This document shows, one piece after another, positions 25,315-36,962 of a stretch of 64,000 nt of DNA. Position 1 is the first letter of the stretch; the number at the start of each line of letters is the position of its first letter. This DNA is from Bradyrhizobium diazoefficiens. GTDB lineage: Bacteria > Pseudomonadota > Alphaproteobacteria > Rhizobiales > Xanthobacteraceae. Made by a program: the position numbers and the translations under genes. Location: the NCBI RefSeq assembly GCF_018131015.1, contig NZ_JAFCJJ010000005.1, forward strand, positions 1-64,000. The letters run 5' to 3'. The notes under the pieces are model-generated. The model ran no database searches, had not been told where the DNA came from, and saw only the letters and a list, made by a program, of their open reading frames with translations.

Positions 25315-25339
25315 TTCGGCCGCTCTTTCAATTTGTTAC
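25315..25339 (-). promoter_or_regulatory. candidate SigF-type autoregulatory promoter of ecfF
   Basis: On the minus strand GTAACA (complement of 25334-25339) and CGAA (complement of 25315-25318) are separated by 15 bp. This resembles the GTAACC/CGAA pattern described for Caulobacter SigF promoters. The predicted transcript would begin about 13 nt before the GTG at 25295. Confidence 0.35.
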
Positions 25340-25349
25340 GGCGGCACCG

Positions 25350-25373
25350 CTTGATCACGAACTCGTGATCAAG
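25350..25373. promoter_or_regulatory. 24-bp palindrome upstream of ecfF
   Basis: Perfect 11-bp arms CTTGATCACGA and TCGTGATCAAG with a 2-base centre, just upstream of the candidate -35 element of ecfF and 200 bp before the divergent gene. The symmetry suits a dimeric DNA-binding protein; there is no T-run, so a terminator is less likely. Confidence 0.45.
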
Positions 25374-25573
25374 CCTCGGCGGGAATCCCAAACGCCCGCG
25401 AGGCTCATAACACCGATCTGTCGCCGCCGCACCCGGCGGGGCGCCGGCGACGGGCCATTCTGCCCCGTTTTCGCCCGGTGTAGCCCGAAGATTCCCATTT
25501 TCCGCCCCGCTGCGGTCATGCCCCGGCGTCTCTGTTCGCCCCGGGGACGGGGTGAAATTGGGGAGATCGTCAC

Positions 25574-26284
25574 ATGATAAGAACAAACGGGCGTACCGCG
25601 TTGGTGATCCTGGCCGGACTTTTGTTGCTGTTTGCGGGCGCCGCCCAGGCCGCGCCGAGTTCCAGACCGGACGGCGCGAGCAAGCAGGCCGACGCCGGCA
25701 AGCCGACCAAGCAGAGGCGCCACACGTCGTCGCATCGCGCGACCAGCAGCAAAACCGTGCAAAAGCCCTCCGACGACAAGGCCAGCAAGACCGAGGCCGC
25801 AGCCAGCACCGACGAGGCCAAGGCAGATGCCAAGGCAGGCAATGACCAGGCAGGCAGTGACGCCCCCACCTCCAGCCTGATGCCGCCGCAGGTCGCCAAC
25901 GCCAACGCGCAGCTCGCCGCCGCCAACACGCCGACCGCAGCCGCCGCGAGCGCCATGACCAGCCGCGCCGCCGACAACGTCCAGGCCGCGGCGGACAATG
26001 GCGCCGCTCCCGAGACCCCGGCGGTTGCGCCCGACCCGTCCAGCGACGTCGGCCGCGCCCGGGACACCGCCCAAGACAACGCCCAGGACAACGCCCAGAA
26101 TACCCCGCCCGCGCCGAAGGCCGTGATCGCCGCAACCGACGCGCAGCCCCGGCCCGCCCCGGTGCTGGCCGCAAGCGTCCAGCAGGGCTCGGCCTGGGAC
26201 CAGAGTTCCCTGATCGGCAAGATCTTCATCGGCTTCGGCGCGCTGCTGACGCTGGCGTCCGCCGCGCGCATGTTCATGGCCTGA
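25574..26284 (+). CDS. Ala-rich hypothetical envelope protein with C-terminal membrane segment
   Basis: 236-residue protein that I do not recognise. It has a signal peptide (basic start, hydrophobic 9-24, AAQA cleavage-like site near 27) and a long low-complexity middle rich in Ala, Asp, Lys, Pro and Gln, including DNAQDNAQN repeats. A short C-terminal hydrophobic segment follows (IGKIFIGFGALLTLASAARMFMA). GGGGAG lies 10 nt before the ATG. The whole could span the periplasm as a flexible tether. It is divergent from ecfF across 278 bp, which raises the possibility that EcfF or the palindrome there controls it. Confidence 0.65.
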   Translation: MIRTNGRTALVILAGLLLLFAGAAQAAPSSRPDGASKQADAGKPTKQRRHTSSHRATSSKTVQKPSDDKASKTEAAASTDEAKADAKAGNDQAGSDAPTSSLMPPQVANANAQLAAANTPTAAAASAMTSRAADNVQAAADNGAAPETPAVAPDPSSDVGRARDTAQDNAQDNAQNTPPAPKAVIAATDAQPRPAPVLAASVQQGSAWDQSSLIGKIFIGFGALLTLASAARMFMA

Positions 26285-26408
26285 TTCCTAATGTGATTCT
26301 TGGGCCTGAACGGGACGCCGGGGCGCATATCTGCAAGCGCTCCGGCCCCCTTGAAGCCCATCCCGCCAGCGGGCAAATTGCCGGCCCGATCAAAAGCGTG
26401 GGTGGAGC

Positions 26409-27188
26409 ATGAGCACGTTCGAACACATCATCGTCGAGAGCAGAGGCGCCGTCGGCATCGTCAAGCTGAACCGGCCGAAGATGCTCAACGCGCTCTCCTT
26501 CGGCGTCTTCCGCGAGATTGCCGCCGCAATCGACGATCTGGAGGCTGATGACGCCATCGGTTGCATCGTCGTGACCGGCAGCGAGAAGGCCTTTGCCGCC
26601 GGCGCCGACATCAAGGAGATGCAGCCGAAGGGCTTCATCGACATGTTCTCCGAGGACTTTGCCGCGATCGGCGGCGACCGTGTCGCGCGCTGCCGCAAGC
26701 CGACCATTGCCGCGGTCGCGGGCTACGCGCTCGGCGGCGGCTGCGAGCTCGCCATGATGTGCGATTTCATCATCGCGGCCGACACCGCAAAATTCGGTCA
26801 GCCCGAAATCACGCTCGGCACCATTCCCGGCATCGGCGGCACCCAGCGCCTGACCCGCGCGATCGGCAAGTCGAAGGCGATGGACCTCTGCCTCACCGGC
26901 CGCATGATGGATGCGGCCGAGGCCGAGCGCTCTGGCCTCGTCAGCCGCGTTGTGCCCGCCGACAGACTGATGGACGAGGTGATGGCGGCAGCCGAGAAGA
27001 TCGCCTCGATGTCGCGGCCGGCGGTCGCCATGGCCAAGGAGGCGGTGAACCGCGCCTTCGAGACCACGCTCGCCGAGGGCATGAGCGTCGAGCGCAACCT
27101 GTTCCATTCGACCTTCGCGCTGGAAGACCGCTCCGAGGGCATGGCCGCCTTCATCGAGAAGCGCAAGCCGGTGAACAAGAACCGGTAA
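26409..27188 (+). CDS. enoyl-CoA hydratase/isomerase family protein
   Basis: 259-residue crotonase-fold enzyme that hydrates 2-enoyl-CoA in fatty acid or aromatic acid breakdown. Key features: [11 protein letters not shown] (oxyanion-hole region) near residue 58, the two catalytic glutamates in [15 protein letters not shown] and [20 protein letters not shown], and a C-terminal helical trimerisation part. Both Glu residues are kept, as in true hydratases. GGAG lies 5-8 nt before the ATG. It stands alone, with no beta-oxidation genes beside it, so the precise substrate cannot be fixed. Confidence 0.9.
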   Translation: MSTFEHIIVESRGAVGIVKLNRPKMLNALSFGVFREIAAAIDDLEADDAIGCIVVTGSEKAFAAGADIKEMQPKGFIDMFSEDFAAIGGDRVARCRKPTIAAVAGYALGGGCELAMMCDFIIAADTAKFGQPEITLGTIPGIGGTQRLTRAIGKSKAMDLCLTGRMMDAAEAERSGLVSRVVPADRLMDEVMAAAEKIASMSRPAVAMAKEAVNRAFETTLAEGMSVERNLFHSTFALEDRSEGMAAFIEKRKPVNKNR

Positions 27189-27382
27189 GGCCCCTCGCCC
27201 GCACCCGCGTAAGGCTGCTGTAAGGCACACCCGCTTTGCCGCAGAACCCTGTGACGAAGCTGCAACAAGCACGGAATTCATGGGGGTTTTCCCCGCGGCA
27301 GTTTGCCTGCGGGACCTCTGCTGGTTAAACAGGTAAGAGGCCGCCTCGGCGGGGGCGGACAGCCGGGGTTTTGCGGGATTAC

Positions 27383-28813
27383 ATGATTGGGCGTACCGCC
27401 AGAGCTGGTCGCGTGGTAACGCGGCATCGATCGGGCGTGGGTCTTGTGTTGGCGACATGGACCACGCTGGCGCTCTGCTGCGCCCTGCCCTCCGCCGCAT
27501 GGGCGGAAGCCCTGCCCGAGGCGCTCGCCAAGGCCTATCAGACCAATCCGCAGCTCAATGCCGAGCGTGCGCGGCAGCGCGCGACCGACGAGAACGTGCC
27601 GCAGGCGCTGGCCGGCTACCGGCCGCAGATCGTGGCGAGCCTCAGCGCCGGCCTGCAGACCGTGCGCAATTTGCTGCCCGACAACACCATCCAGACTGCC
27701 AACCTGAAGCCGTGGGTGATCGGCGTCACCGTGACGCAGACCCTGTTCAACGGCTTCCGCACCGCCAACAGCGTGCGCGTCGCCGAACTCCAGGTGCAGT
27801 CCGGCCGCGAGGCGCTGCGCAATGTCGGCCAGGGCGTGCTGCTCGACGCGGTGACCGCCTACACCAACGTGCTTGCCAACCAGTCGCTGGTCGAGGCGCA
27901 GCGCTCCAACGTCGCCTTCCTGCGCGAGACGCTCTCCGTCACCCAGCGCCGCCTCAACGCCGGCGACGTCACCCCGACCGATACCGCGCAGGCCGAGGCC
28001 CGCCTCAACCGTGGCCTGTCCGACCTCAACGCCGCCGAAGTGGCGCTCGCGGTGAGCCAGGCGACCTATGCGCAGGTGATCGGCAATCCGCCGTCGCAGC
28101 TTCGGCCCGCCGAGGTCGTTGACCGCTATCTGCCGAGGAGCCGCGAGGACTCGATGACGATGGCGATCCGCCAGCATCCGGCGGTGATGGCGGCAGGCTT
28201 CGACGTCGACGTCGCCTCCACCAACATCCGCGTCGCCGAGGGGGCATTGCTGCCCAGCGCGAGTGTGCAGGGCAGCGCCAGCAAGAGCCGCAACAACGAC
28301 CCGACGCTGGGCACCTTCGCCGAGGACCAGGCCTCTATCATCGCCAGCGTCACCGCACCGATCTACGACGGCGGCCAGGCCGCGGCGCAGACCCGGCAGG
28401 CCAAGGAGATCACCGCGCAAAGCCGGCTCGTGCTCGACCAGGTGCGCAACCAGGCGCGCACGGCGGCGATCAGCGCCTGGGTCGCCAATGAGGGCGCGAA
28501 GATCGCGGTCTCGGCCTCGGAATCCGAGGTGAAGGCGGCGACCGTCGCGCTCCAGGGCGTGCAGCGCGAGGCTGCCGGCGGACAGCGCACGACGGTGGAC
28601 GTGCTGAACTCGCAGGCCGACCTGATCCAGGCCAAGGCACGCCTGATCGGCGCGCAGCGCGACCGTGTCATCGCCTCCTACACGCTGCTCAGCGCCGTCG
28701 GCCGTCTCGACGTCAAGACGCTGAGCCTCAACACGCCGGACTATCTGCCCGAGGTGCATTACCACCAGGTCCGCGACGCCTGGCACGGCCTGCGCACGCC
28801 GTCAGGGCAGTAG
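27383..28813 (+). CDS. TolC-family outer membrane channel protein
   Basis: Outer membrane exit duct for type I secretion or tripartite efflux. The 476-residue protein starts at ATG 27383 (a TTG 12 nt earlier is also in frame) with a long signal peptide ending AAWAEA. The mature part opens with ALPEALAKAYQTNPQLNAERA, characteristic of TolC. Two internally repeated halves follow, each with long coiled-coil helices, and the second half has the ASVTAPIYDGGQAAAQTRQA segment. Length fits TolC. No inner membrane partner is adjacent; the nearest RND pump (30660-35054) lacks its own channel gene. Confidence 0.9.
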   Translation: MIGRTARAGRVVTRHRSGVGLVLATWTTLALCCALPSAAWAEALPEALAKAYQTNPQLNAERARQRATDENVPQALAGYRPQIVASLSAGLQTVRNLLPDNTIQTANLKPWVIGVTVTQTLFNGFRTANSVRVAELQVQSGREALRNVGQGVLLDAVTAYTNVLANQSLVEAQRSNVAFLRETLSVTQRRLNAGDVTPTDTAQAEARLNRGLSDLNAAEVALAVSQATYAQVIGNPPSQLRPAEVVDRYLPRSREDSMTMAIRQHPAVMAAGFDVDVASTNIRVAEGALLPSASVQGSASKSRNNDPTLGTFAEDQASIIASVTAPIYDGGQAAAQTRQAKEITAQSRLVLDQVRNQARTAAISAWVANEGAKIAVSASESEVKAATVALQGVQREAAGGQRTTVDVLNSQADLIQAKARLIGAQRDRVIASYTLLSAVGRLDVKTLSLNTPDYLPEVHYHQVRDAWHGLRTPSGQ

Positions 28814-28872
28814 CAAACCGCATCATCCGATCCCGGATCTGGCTGCCACTGATCATCTCGGTGGGCACGCCT

Positions 28873-28901
28873 TTGACATTTTGTAGCCCATAGACTACAG
28901 T
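28873..28901 (+). promoter_or_regulatory. sigma-70-like promoter of the toxin-antitoxin pair, with small palindrome
   Basis: TTGACA (28873-28878), a 17-bp spacer and TACAGT (28896-28901). A short inverted repeat, TGTAG (28882-28886) and CTACA (28895-28899), sits over the spacer and -10, fitting autorepression by the antitoxin. The expected transcription start is about 28908, almost at the toxin ATG (28910). Confidence 0.6.
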
Positions 28902-28909
28902 GACCTCCC

Positions 28910-29200
28910 ATGACGGAGGTGAGGCAAACCGAGCATTTTTCGGAGTGGCTGAACCGCATCAGGGACACCGGCGCGGTTGCCCGGATCACCGTCCGCATTC
29001 GCCGCATGGAGATGGGCAATCCCGGCGACAGCAAGAGCGTTGGCCGCAACGTCCGGGAAATACGCGTCGATTACGGCCCGGGATACCGGATCTACTATGT
29101 GCAGCGCGGAGCGCAGATCGTGATCCTGCTGTGTGGCGGCGACAAGCGCACGCAGCGACAGGACATCAAGCTAGCGCAGCAACTGGCGGAGACATTGTGA
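28910..29200 (+). CDS. RelE/HigB-type toxin (addiction module killer protein)
   Basis: 96-residue toxin-like protein of the RelE/ParE superfamily (HigB-like subgroup). Typical parts are TEHFSEWLNRIRD near the N-terminus, the Arg-rich ITVRIRRMEMGNPGDSKSVG, REIRVDYGPGYRIYYVQRG, and VILLCGGDKRTQRQDIKLAQ. The basic residues and the final GGDK.QxxDI motif are family marks; such toxins cleave ribosome-bound mRNA. The antitoxin gene follows with a 1-bp overlap. There is no ribosome binding site before the ATG, and the -10 lies only 9 nt away, so the message may be leaderless. Confidence 0.88.
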   Translation: MTEVRQTEHFSEWLNRIRDTGAVARITVRIRRMEMGNPGDSKSVGRNVREIRVDYGPGYRIYYVQRGAQIVILLCGGDKRTQRQDIKLAQQLAETL

Positions 29201-29556
29201 TGTCAAAGATAGCAAAAACGACGGTCAAAACAGTACCCAGGACTACGCGTTTCGACGCGGCCGACTATCTCAACACCGAAGAGCGTCAAGCCGCCTATAT
29301 CGCGGCCGCACTGGAGACCGGTGATGCCGATTTCGTGCGCGACGCGCTCGGCCTCGTCGCACGTGCGCGCGGCATGAGTGCGATCGCGAAGAGGGCCGGC
29401 TTGAATCGCGAAAGTCTGTATAAGGCCCTTGGAGAGAGGGGAAACCCCGAATTCAGCACTGTCATGCGCATTGTCGGAGCTTTGGGTCTGACGTTGTCAG
29501 CACAGCTGTCGACGGGGGCGCCGCCGTCAAAGCGCCGCCGGGTTGCGGCGCAGTAA
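29200..29556 (+). CDS. antitoxin with helix-turn-helix (HigA-like)
   Basis: 118-residue DNA-binding antitoxin paired with the preceding toxin. The ATG overlaps the toxin stop codon by one base (TGATG), so translation is coupled. The C-terminal half carries a compact helix-turn-helix: MSAIAKRAGLNRESLYKALGERGNPEFSTVMRIVGALG in outline, with key residues Ala-Gly-Leu-Asn-Arg-Glu-Ser-Leu-Tyr. The N-terminal part (RFDAADYLNTEERQAAYIAA) is the usual toxin-contacting region of this type. It should repress its own promoter through the palindrome at 28882-28899. Toxin-first order is normal for this module class. Confidence 0.88.
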   Translation: MSKIAKTTVKTVPRTTRFDAADYLNTEERQAAYIAAALETGDADFVRDALGLVARARGMSAIAKRAGLNRESLYKALGERGNPEFSTVMRIVGALGLTLSAQLSTGAPPSKRRRVAAQ

Positions 29557-29680
29557 ATCGTCAACCCCGGCCAACGGCGCGACCAGCGCAGCCGCATGTC
29601 ACGTTGCAATTTACCCGGCCGTCGGCAGAATAGGCTATCCACGACGTCGCCAAAAAACATCAAATACGGGGAGAGAAACC

Positions 29681-30643
29681 ATGCTCAGCCGACGCAACGT
29701 CCTGCTTGCCTCCCTTGCCGCCGGAGCAGCCATGACCAGCAGAGCCCACGCCAAGGCCGTTCAGCCCGCAACGCCGGTCAATTTCGACGTTCCGGCCCAT
29801 GCCTGCGACTGCCACACCCATATCCATGGCGATGTCGAAAAGTTTCCGTTCTTCGCCGGGCGCGTCTACACGCCTGAGCCGGCTTCACCCGAGGAGATGG
29901 CCGCGCTGCACAAGGCGCTGCACATGGAGCGCGTGGTGATCGTCACCCCGAGCGTCTACGGCACCGACAACTCCGCCACCCTGTTCGGCATGAAGGCGCG
30001 CGGCGCCAATGCGCGCGGCGTCGCCGTGATCGACGACAAGACGACCGAAGCCCAGCTCGACGCCATGCAGCAGGACGGTTTCCGCGGCATCCGCCTCAAC
30101 CTCGCAACCGGCGGCATCAGCGATCCCAATGTCGGCCGCAGCCGCTTCAGCGCGGGTGTCGAGCGCGTCAAGGCGCGCGGCTGGCACGTGCAGCTCTACA
30201 CCACGCTTGCGATGATCTCCGCGATCAAGGACCTCGTGCTCGCGTCGCCGGTGCCGGCGGTGTTCGACCATTTTGGCGGCGCGCAAGGCTCGCTTGGGCT
30301 GGAACAGCCGGGATTTGCCGACCTGGTCGAGCTGGTCAAGTCCGGCAAGGCCTATGTGAAGATTTCCGGCGCCTATCGCTCGTCGAATCTCGCGCCCGAT
30401 TATCAGGACATGGTGCCCTTTGCGCGCGCGCTGATCGCAGCCAATCCGGATCGCATCGTCTGGGGCACCGACTGGCCGCATCCGGATTCGAGCCGCGTCG
30501 AGGGACGGAAGGCGACCGACATAGCGCCGCTGTTCCAGATCGACGACGGCCGCCTGCTCAACCAGCTTCCGGTCTGGGCGCCGGACGCGGAGGTGCGCAA
30601 GAAGATCCTGGTCGACAACCCGGCGCGGCTCTACGGATTCTGA
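29681..30643 (+). CDS. Tat-exported amidohydrolase-2 family protein (PDC hydrolase-like)
   Basis: 320-residue metal-dependent hydrolase with a TIM-barrel fold. The ATG at 29681 has GGGGAGAG 6 nt upstream. A Tat signal is present (LSRRNVLLAS and hydrophobic residues ending SRAHAKA). The domain starts with CDCHTHIHGDVEKFPFF (metal-binding HxH) and continues with the barrel strands, QQDGFRGIRLNLATGG, VFDHFGG, and the final metal ligand region WGTDWPHPDS. It resembles 2-pyrone-4,6-dicarboxylate hydrolase and related lactonases. Export to the periplasm is unusual for that enzyme, so the substrate is probably different. Confidence 0.82.
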   Translation: MLSRRNVLLASLAAGAAMTSRAHAKAVQPATPVNFDVPAHACDCHTHIHGDVEKFPFFAGRVYTPEPASPEEMAALHKALHMERVVIVTPSVYGTDNSATLFGMKARGANARGVAVIDDKTTEAQLDAMQQDGFRGIRLNLATGGISDPNVGRSRFSAGVERVKARGWHVQLYTTLAMISAIKDLVLASPVPAVFDHFGGAQGSLGLEQPGFADLVELVKSGKAYVKISGAYRSSNLAPDYQDMVPFARALIAANPDRIVWGTDWPHPDSSRVEGRKATDIAPLFQIDDGRLLNQLPVWAPDAEVRKKILVDNPARLYGF

Positions 30644-30659
30644 GATCGCCCGCGGGGCG

Positions 30660-33776
<3,117 letters not shown>

Positions 33777-33809
33777 TCAGGTGTTCGCAGTCTCTCGAGG
33801 GCTCGCCGA

Positions 33810-35054
33810 TCAGCTGCCGGACGCCGCGCGGTCGATGAACAGGCTGCCCTTGGTCACGATCTGCTCGCCGGGCTTCAAATTGCTGGTGACCTCGACGAGG
33901 TTGCCGTTGATGAGGCCGATCTTGATCTGGCGCAGCTCGACCGACTTGTCGTCGCGCGCGACCCAGATGCGAACCCGGTCGCCCTCGTAGATCAGCGCCT
34001 GCTTCGGCACCGCCGGCGCGGCGCGGTCGCCGGCCGAATAGATCGTGACGTTGGCGAACATCTCGGGCTTGAGCAGGCCGTCCTTGTTGTCGATGGTGGC
34101 GCGCACGAGCAGGCGGCGGGTGCCGGGGTCGATCGCAGCGGCGACGTAGTTGATCTTCGCGGTCAACGGGCGGCCGGGCAGCGCCATGACGTTGACGGTG
34201 ATGTCCTGCCCGATGCAGACGGCGGCCGCGTCGCTCTCGCGCACGAAGGCGGTCAGCCAGACGGTGGAGAGGTCGCCGATCACGAACACGGGGTCGCTGG
34301 CGCCGGAATTGACGTACTGGCCTGGGCCGATCTTGCGCTGCACGACCGTGCCGGCGATCGGCGCATAGATCGTGATTTCCGGATTGATGGCGCCCTTGTC
34401 CTGGAACGCATTGATGGTCTCGTCGGTGAAGCCGAGGATGCGCAGTTTGTTGCGCGCGGCTTCCAGCGCGGTCGTTCCGGAGCGCAGGTCGTTGCGGGCC
34501 TGGACCTGCGTCGCCTCCGCCTGCTGATAGTCCTTCAGCGGAATGGCGTGGCCCTCATAGAGGTCCTTGGCGCGCTTGAACTGGATGTCGGCAAGATCGA
34601 CCGACGACTTGGCCTTGTTCAGCGAGGTCATCGCCGTGATGAAATCGTTCTGGGCCTGCACGGTGTCGGCGGCCTCGATCGTGAACAGCGGCTGACCCTG
34701 CTTGACACTTTCGCCGGGCTTGGCGAGCAGCTTGGTGACGCGGCCCGCATAGGGCGAGAACACCGGCGTCGAACGGTCCTCGTCGACCGCGACCTTGCCC
34801 TCGGTGACGTATTCGGCGCGGAAGGCTTTCTCCTTCACCGGCTCGATTGTCAGCGTCGCCCATTCGGACGCTGTCGGCGTGAAGTTCTGCGCGTTCCTGC
34901 GCGACTGGCTGGAGACTTCCGAATGGCTCTTCTCTTTCGCGCCCGCGCGGAGAAAGCCATAGGCCCCGCCCGCGGCAAGCGCCAGTACAACTACGGATGT
35001 GATCACCCGTTGTTTTGTAAGCACCTGCAATCGCTTGGTATTTTCAATTCCCAT
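33810..35054 (-). CDS. czcB: RND efflux periplasmic adaptor (CzcB/HlyD family)
   Basis: 414-residue membrane-fusion protein linking the RND pump to an outer membrane channel. The N-terminal anchor is VITSVVVLALAAGGAYGFL at about residues 17-35. The lipoyl halves are FSPYAGRVTKLLAKPGESVK and IYAPIAGTVVQRKIGPGQYV. Between them lies a coiled coil (QAQNDFITAMTSLNKAKSSV and onward), and a beta-barrel and membrane-proximal domain follow. It lacks the His-rich N-terminal metal-binding stretch of some CzcB proteins. It is the first gene of the czcBA operon; a possible promoter lies 55-85 bp upstream. Confidence 0.88.
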   Translation of the reverse strand: MGIENTKRLQVLTKQRVITSVVVLALAAGGAYGFLRAGAKEKSHSEVSSQSRRNAQNFTPTASEWATLTIEPVKEKAFRAEYVTEGKVAVDEDRSTPVFSPYAGRVTKLLAKPGESVKQGQPLFTIEAADTVQAQNDFITAMTSLNKAKSSVDLADIQFKRAKDLYEGHAIPLKDYQQAEATQVQARNDLRSGTTALEAARNKLRILGFTDETINAFQDKGAINPEITIYAPIAGTVVQRKIGPGQYVNSGASDPVFVIGDLSTVWLTAFVRESDAAAVCIGQDITVNVMALPGRPLTAKINYVAAAIDPGTRRLLVRATIDNKDGLLKPEMFANVTIYSAGDRAAPAVPKQALIYEGDRVRIWVARDDKSVELRQIKIGLINGNLVEVTSNLKPGEQIVTKGSLFIDRAASGS

Positions 35055-35108
35055 GGGGCCCGGTCATGTCTGCGACGAGATCGGCAACTGACTGCCTCAT
35101 CGGTCGCG

Positions 35109-35138
35109 CTAATAGTGCCGAATTGAGATTTCAGACAA
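35109..35138 (-). promoter_or_regulatory. possible sigma-70-like promoter of czcBA
   Basis: On the minus strand TTGTCT (complement of 35133-35138), an 18-bp spacer and TATTAG (complement of 35109-35114). Each hexamer matches four of six consensus bases. No metal-regulator operator was recognised nearby. Confidence 0.3.
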
Positions 35139-35199
35139 CCTAAAAAGCGAGGTGGGCGTTTCGGTTTGCGTTAAAATTTTGCGACGTGTCAGCTTCATG

Positions 35200-36609
35200 T
35201 CAGGTTCGCGACGGCCATTCCGGTGAGTGGCTGCCGAGCGGCATCGCCGGGCGGGTCCATCGCGCCGGCGTCTGCGACAGCACCGCCGAATGCTGCACCG
35301 CCTTCAACGTGCCGAAGCCAGATGGCACAGTTTCGATGAATGCAGCATGTACGGCCTCCCCCGCAATATCCGGGGTGTTGAGCCCGCCTGCGAGCCGGCC
35401 GAGATTCCACAGCCAGCGCCCGGTCTGCGCCAGTGACACGCGCACATGCCAGCTGCCGCCCTCGCGGGCCTGGCCGGCCCTGGCCATCATCGCGCCGAAC
35501 GCCATCAGATAGCCGGTGGCGTGATCGAGCATCTGCGCCGGCAATTCCTTTGGGCCATCGAGCCCGGCGGCCTCACCCTCGGCATGGTTGAAGCCGGTCG
35601 CGGTCTGCACCAGCGAATCGAAGCCGCGCCGCTCCGCCCACGGGCCGGCATGGCCGTAGGCCGACAGCGTCACATAGACGATGCCGGGGTTGATATTCGC
35701 CGCCTCCTCCGGCGAGAAGCCGAGCGCAGCGAGCGCGCGCGGACGGTAGCCCTGCGAGAAGATGTCGGCCCCTTTCAGGAGCTCACGAAGCTGCGCCCGG
35801 CCCGCCTCGCTTTTCAGGTCGATGAATGTCGTGAGCTTGCCGCGGCCGGTGTCGATGGTGAGCCAGGGAATCGCGGGCAGTTCTGGCCCCGACACCAGCA
35901 GCACGTCGGCGCCATGCGCGGCCAGCGTGCGGCCGGCAACGGGGCCCGCGATGACGCGGGAGAGATCGAGCACGCGAAGGCCGGCGAGCGGACGATCGTT
36001 CGATACCCCCTGCGGCCACGGCCTTGGCGGGGCATCGCCGATCTTCTCGATGACGACCAGCGGCAGTCCTGCGAGTGCGCGCGCCTGCGGCAGCGCCGAC
36101 CATTCGTCGTGGGTGCGCATCAGGGCGACGACGCCGCCGGCCGCATAGGCCGCCGTCTCGAAATCCTCGCCCTTCCATTGCATCAGCGCGGCCTGCACCT
36201 TCTCCCGCTCCGGCTCGCAGCCGAGCACGCGGCAGACGGCGTCACGATGATGCCTGAAGTTGGTGTGGCAGCGGACGAAACGATGGTCGCCGGTCCTGTA
36301 GACTCCGGCGATGGCGTCCCAGGCCGGCGGCGGCGGCTTGTCGTCGAGGCGAAGGTAGCGCTCGGAGCGGCATTCGGCGATCGCGTGGCGCATGTCGACA
36401 TGGACGTCCTGCGCAACGCCGCTGCGCAGCCGCCAGATCTCGGCGGCCGCGAGCCCGGCGGCGGCGATCGTCACCTGGCCGGCAACGGCGACGCGAAACG
36501 ACGAAGGGACCTGCGGCTCCTCGCCGGTCAGGTGCACGCGATCGAGCGCGGCCACGTCGCCGCCGGCGGAAGTCCAGATGTCGCCGAGAATGCCGGCAGG
36601 GCTTTGCAT
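35200..36609 (-). CDS. CaiB/BaiF family CoA-transferase-like protein
   Basis: 469-residue class III CoA-transferase relative. The conserved half is LAGLRVLDLSRVIAGPVAGRTLAAHGADVLLV, with the later parts GRGKLTTFIDLKSEAGRAQL, GADIFSQGYRPRALAALG and YVTLSAYGHAGPWAERRGFD. The N-terminal 180 residues are a second, more divergent CaiB-like domain, so the protein resembles the two-domain type. The catalytic Asp of family III (in FIDLKSEAGR, equivalent of the DLK motif) is present. Donor and acceptor acids are unknown. Single gene, divergent from a small membrane protein. Confidence 0.82.
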   Translation of the reverse strand: MQSPAGILGDIWTSAGGDVAALDRVHLTGEEPQVPSSFRVAVAGQVTIAAAGLAAAEIWRLRSGVAQDVHVDMRHAIAECRSERYLRLDDKPPPPAWDAIAGVYRTGDHRFVRCHTNFRHHRDAVCRVLGCEPEREKVQAALMQWKGEDFETAAYAAGGVVALMRTHDEWSALPQARALAGLPLVVIEKIGDAPPRPWPQGVSNDRPLAGLRVLDLSRVIAGPVAGRTLAAHGADVLLVSGPELPAIPWLTIDTGRGKLTTFIDLKSEAGRAQLRELLKGADIFSQGYRPRALAALGFSPEEAANINPGIVYVTLSAYGHAGPWAERRGFDSLVQTATGFNHAEGEAAGLDGPKELPAQMLDHATGYLMAFGAMMARAGQAREGGSWHVRVSLAQTGRWLWNLGRLAGGLNTPDIAGEAVHAAFIETVPSGFGTLKAVQHSAVLSQTPARWTRPAMPLGSHSPEWPSRT

Positions 36610-36666
36610 GGCCTTGTCCCTCCCCTAGTTTTTCGCGACCTTGTCATGATCGCAGAAAGGAATGCA

Positions 36667-36954
36667 ATGGCCGCCATCGATCCCCTCACCGCGGGCGCCG
36701 TGTTCGTCGCAACAGCGGCCACCGACGCGGTCTATGTGATGTTCACCTCGGCCGTGGTCGCGCGCAAGCGCGTGCCGGCGGCGACCTGGAGCGCGATCTG
36801 GTACCTGCTCTCCTCCTACGCCGTTATCAGCTACACCGAAAACGCCGTCTACGTCGCGTTCGCGGCGATCGGTTCCTGGGTCGGCGCCTATACGTCGCTG
36901 ACCTTCCTGCACCGTCCGCCCGGCGGCCCGCCGGTCGGGGCGTCGCCGGAGTGA
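36667..36954 (+). CDS. small hypothetical membrane protein
   Basis: 95-residue protein with three hydrophobic segments: about residues 7-26 (AGAVFVATAATDAVYVMFTS), 33-52 (ATWSAIWYLLSSYAVISYTE) and 54-78 (VYVAFAAIGSWVGAYTSLTF), and a Pro-rich tail. GAAAGG precedes the ATG at 36667; an in-frame ATG at 36646 is an alternative. I do not recognise a named family. Divergent from the CoA-transferase gene; a large inverted repeat begins 8 bp after its stop. Confidence 0.7.
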   Translation: MAAIDPLTAGAVFVATAATDAVYVMFTSAVVARKRVPAATWSAIWYLLSSYAVISYTENAVYVAFAAIGSWVGAYTSLTFLHRPPGGPPVGASPE

Positions 36955-36962
36955 GCTTCGGT

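Noticed and set aside
25574..26284. Reading the Ala-rich protein as an artefact of the minus-strand frame that extends from the sigma gene
   Set aside because: The plus frame has a good ribosome binding site, a signal peptide and a C-terminal membrane segment. The minus extension beyond the GTG at 25295 is Arg/Trp-rich and featureless, so the plus gene is kept and the sigma gene is started at 25295.
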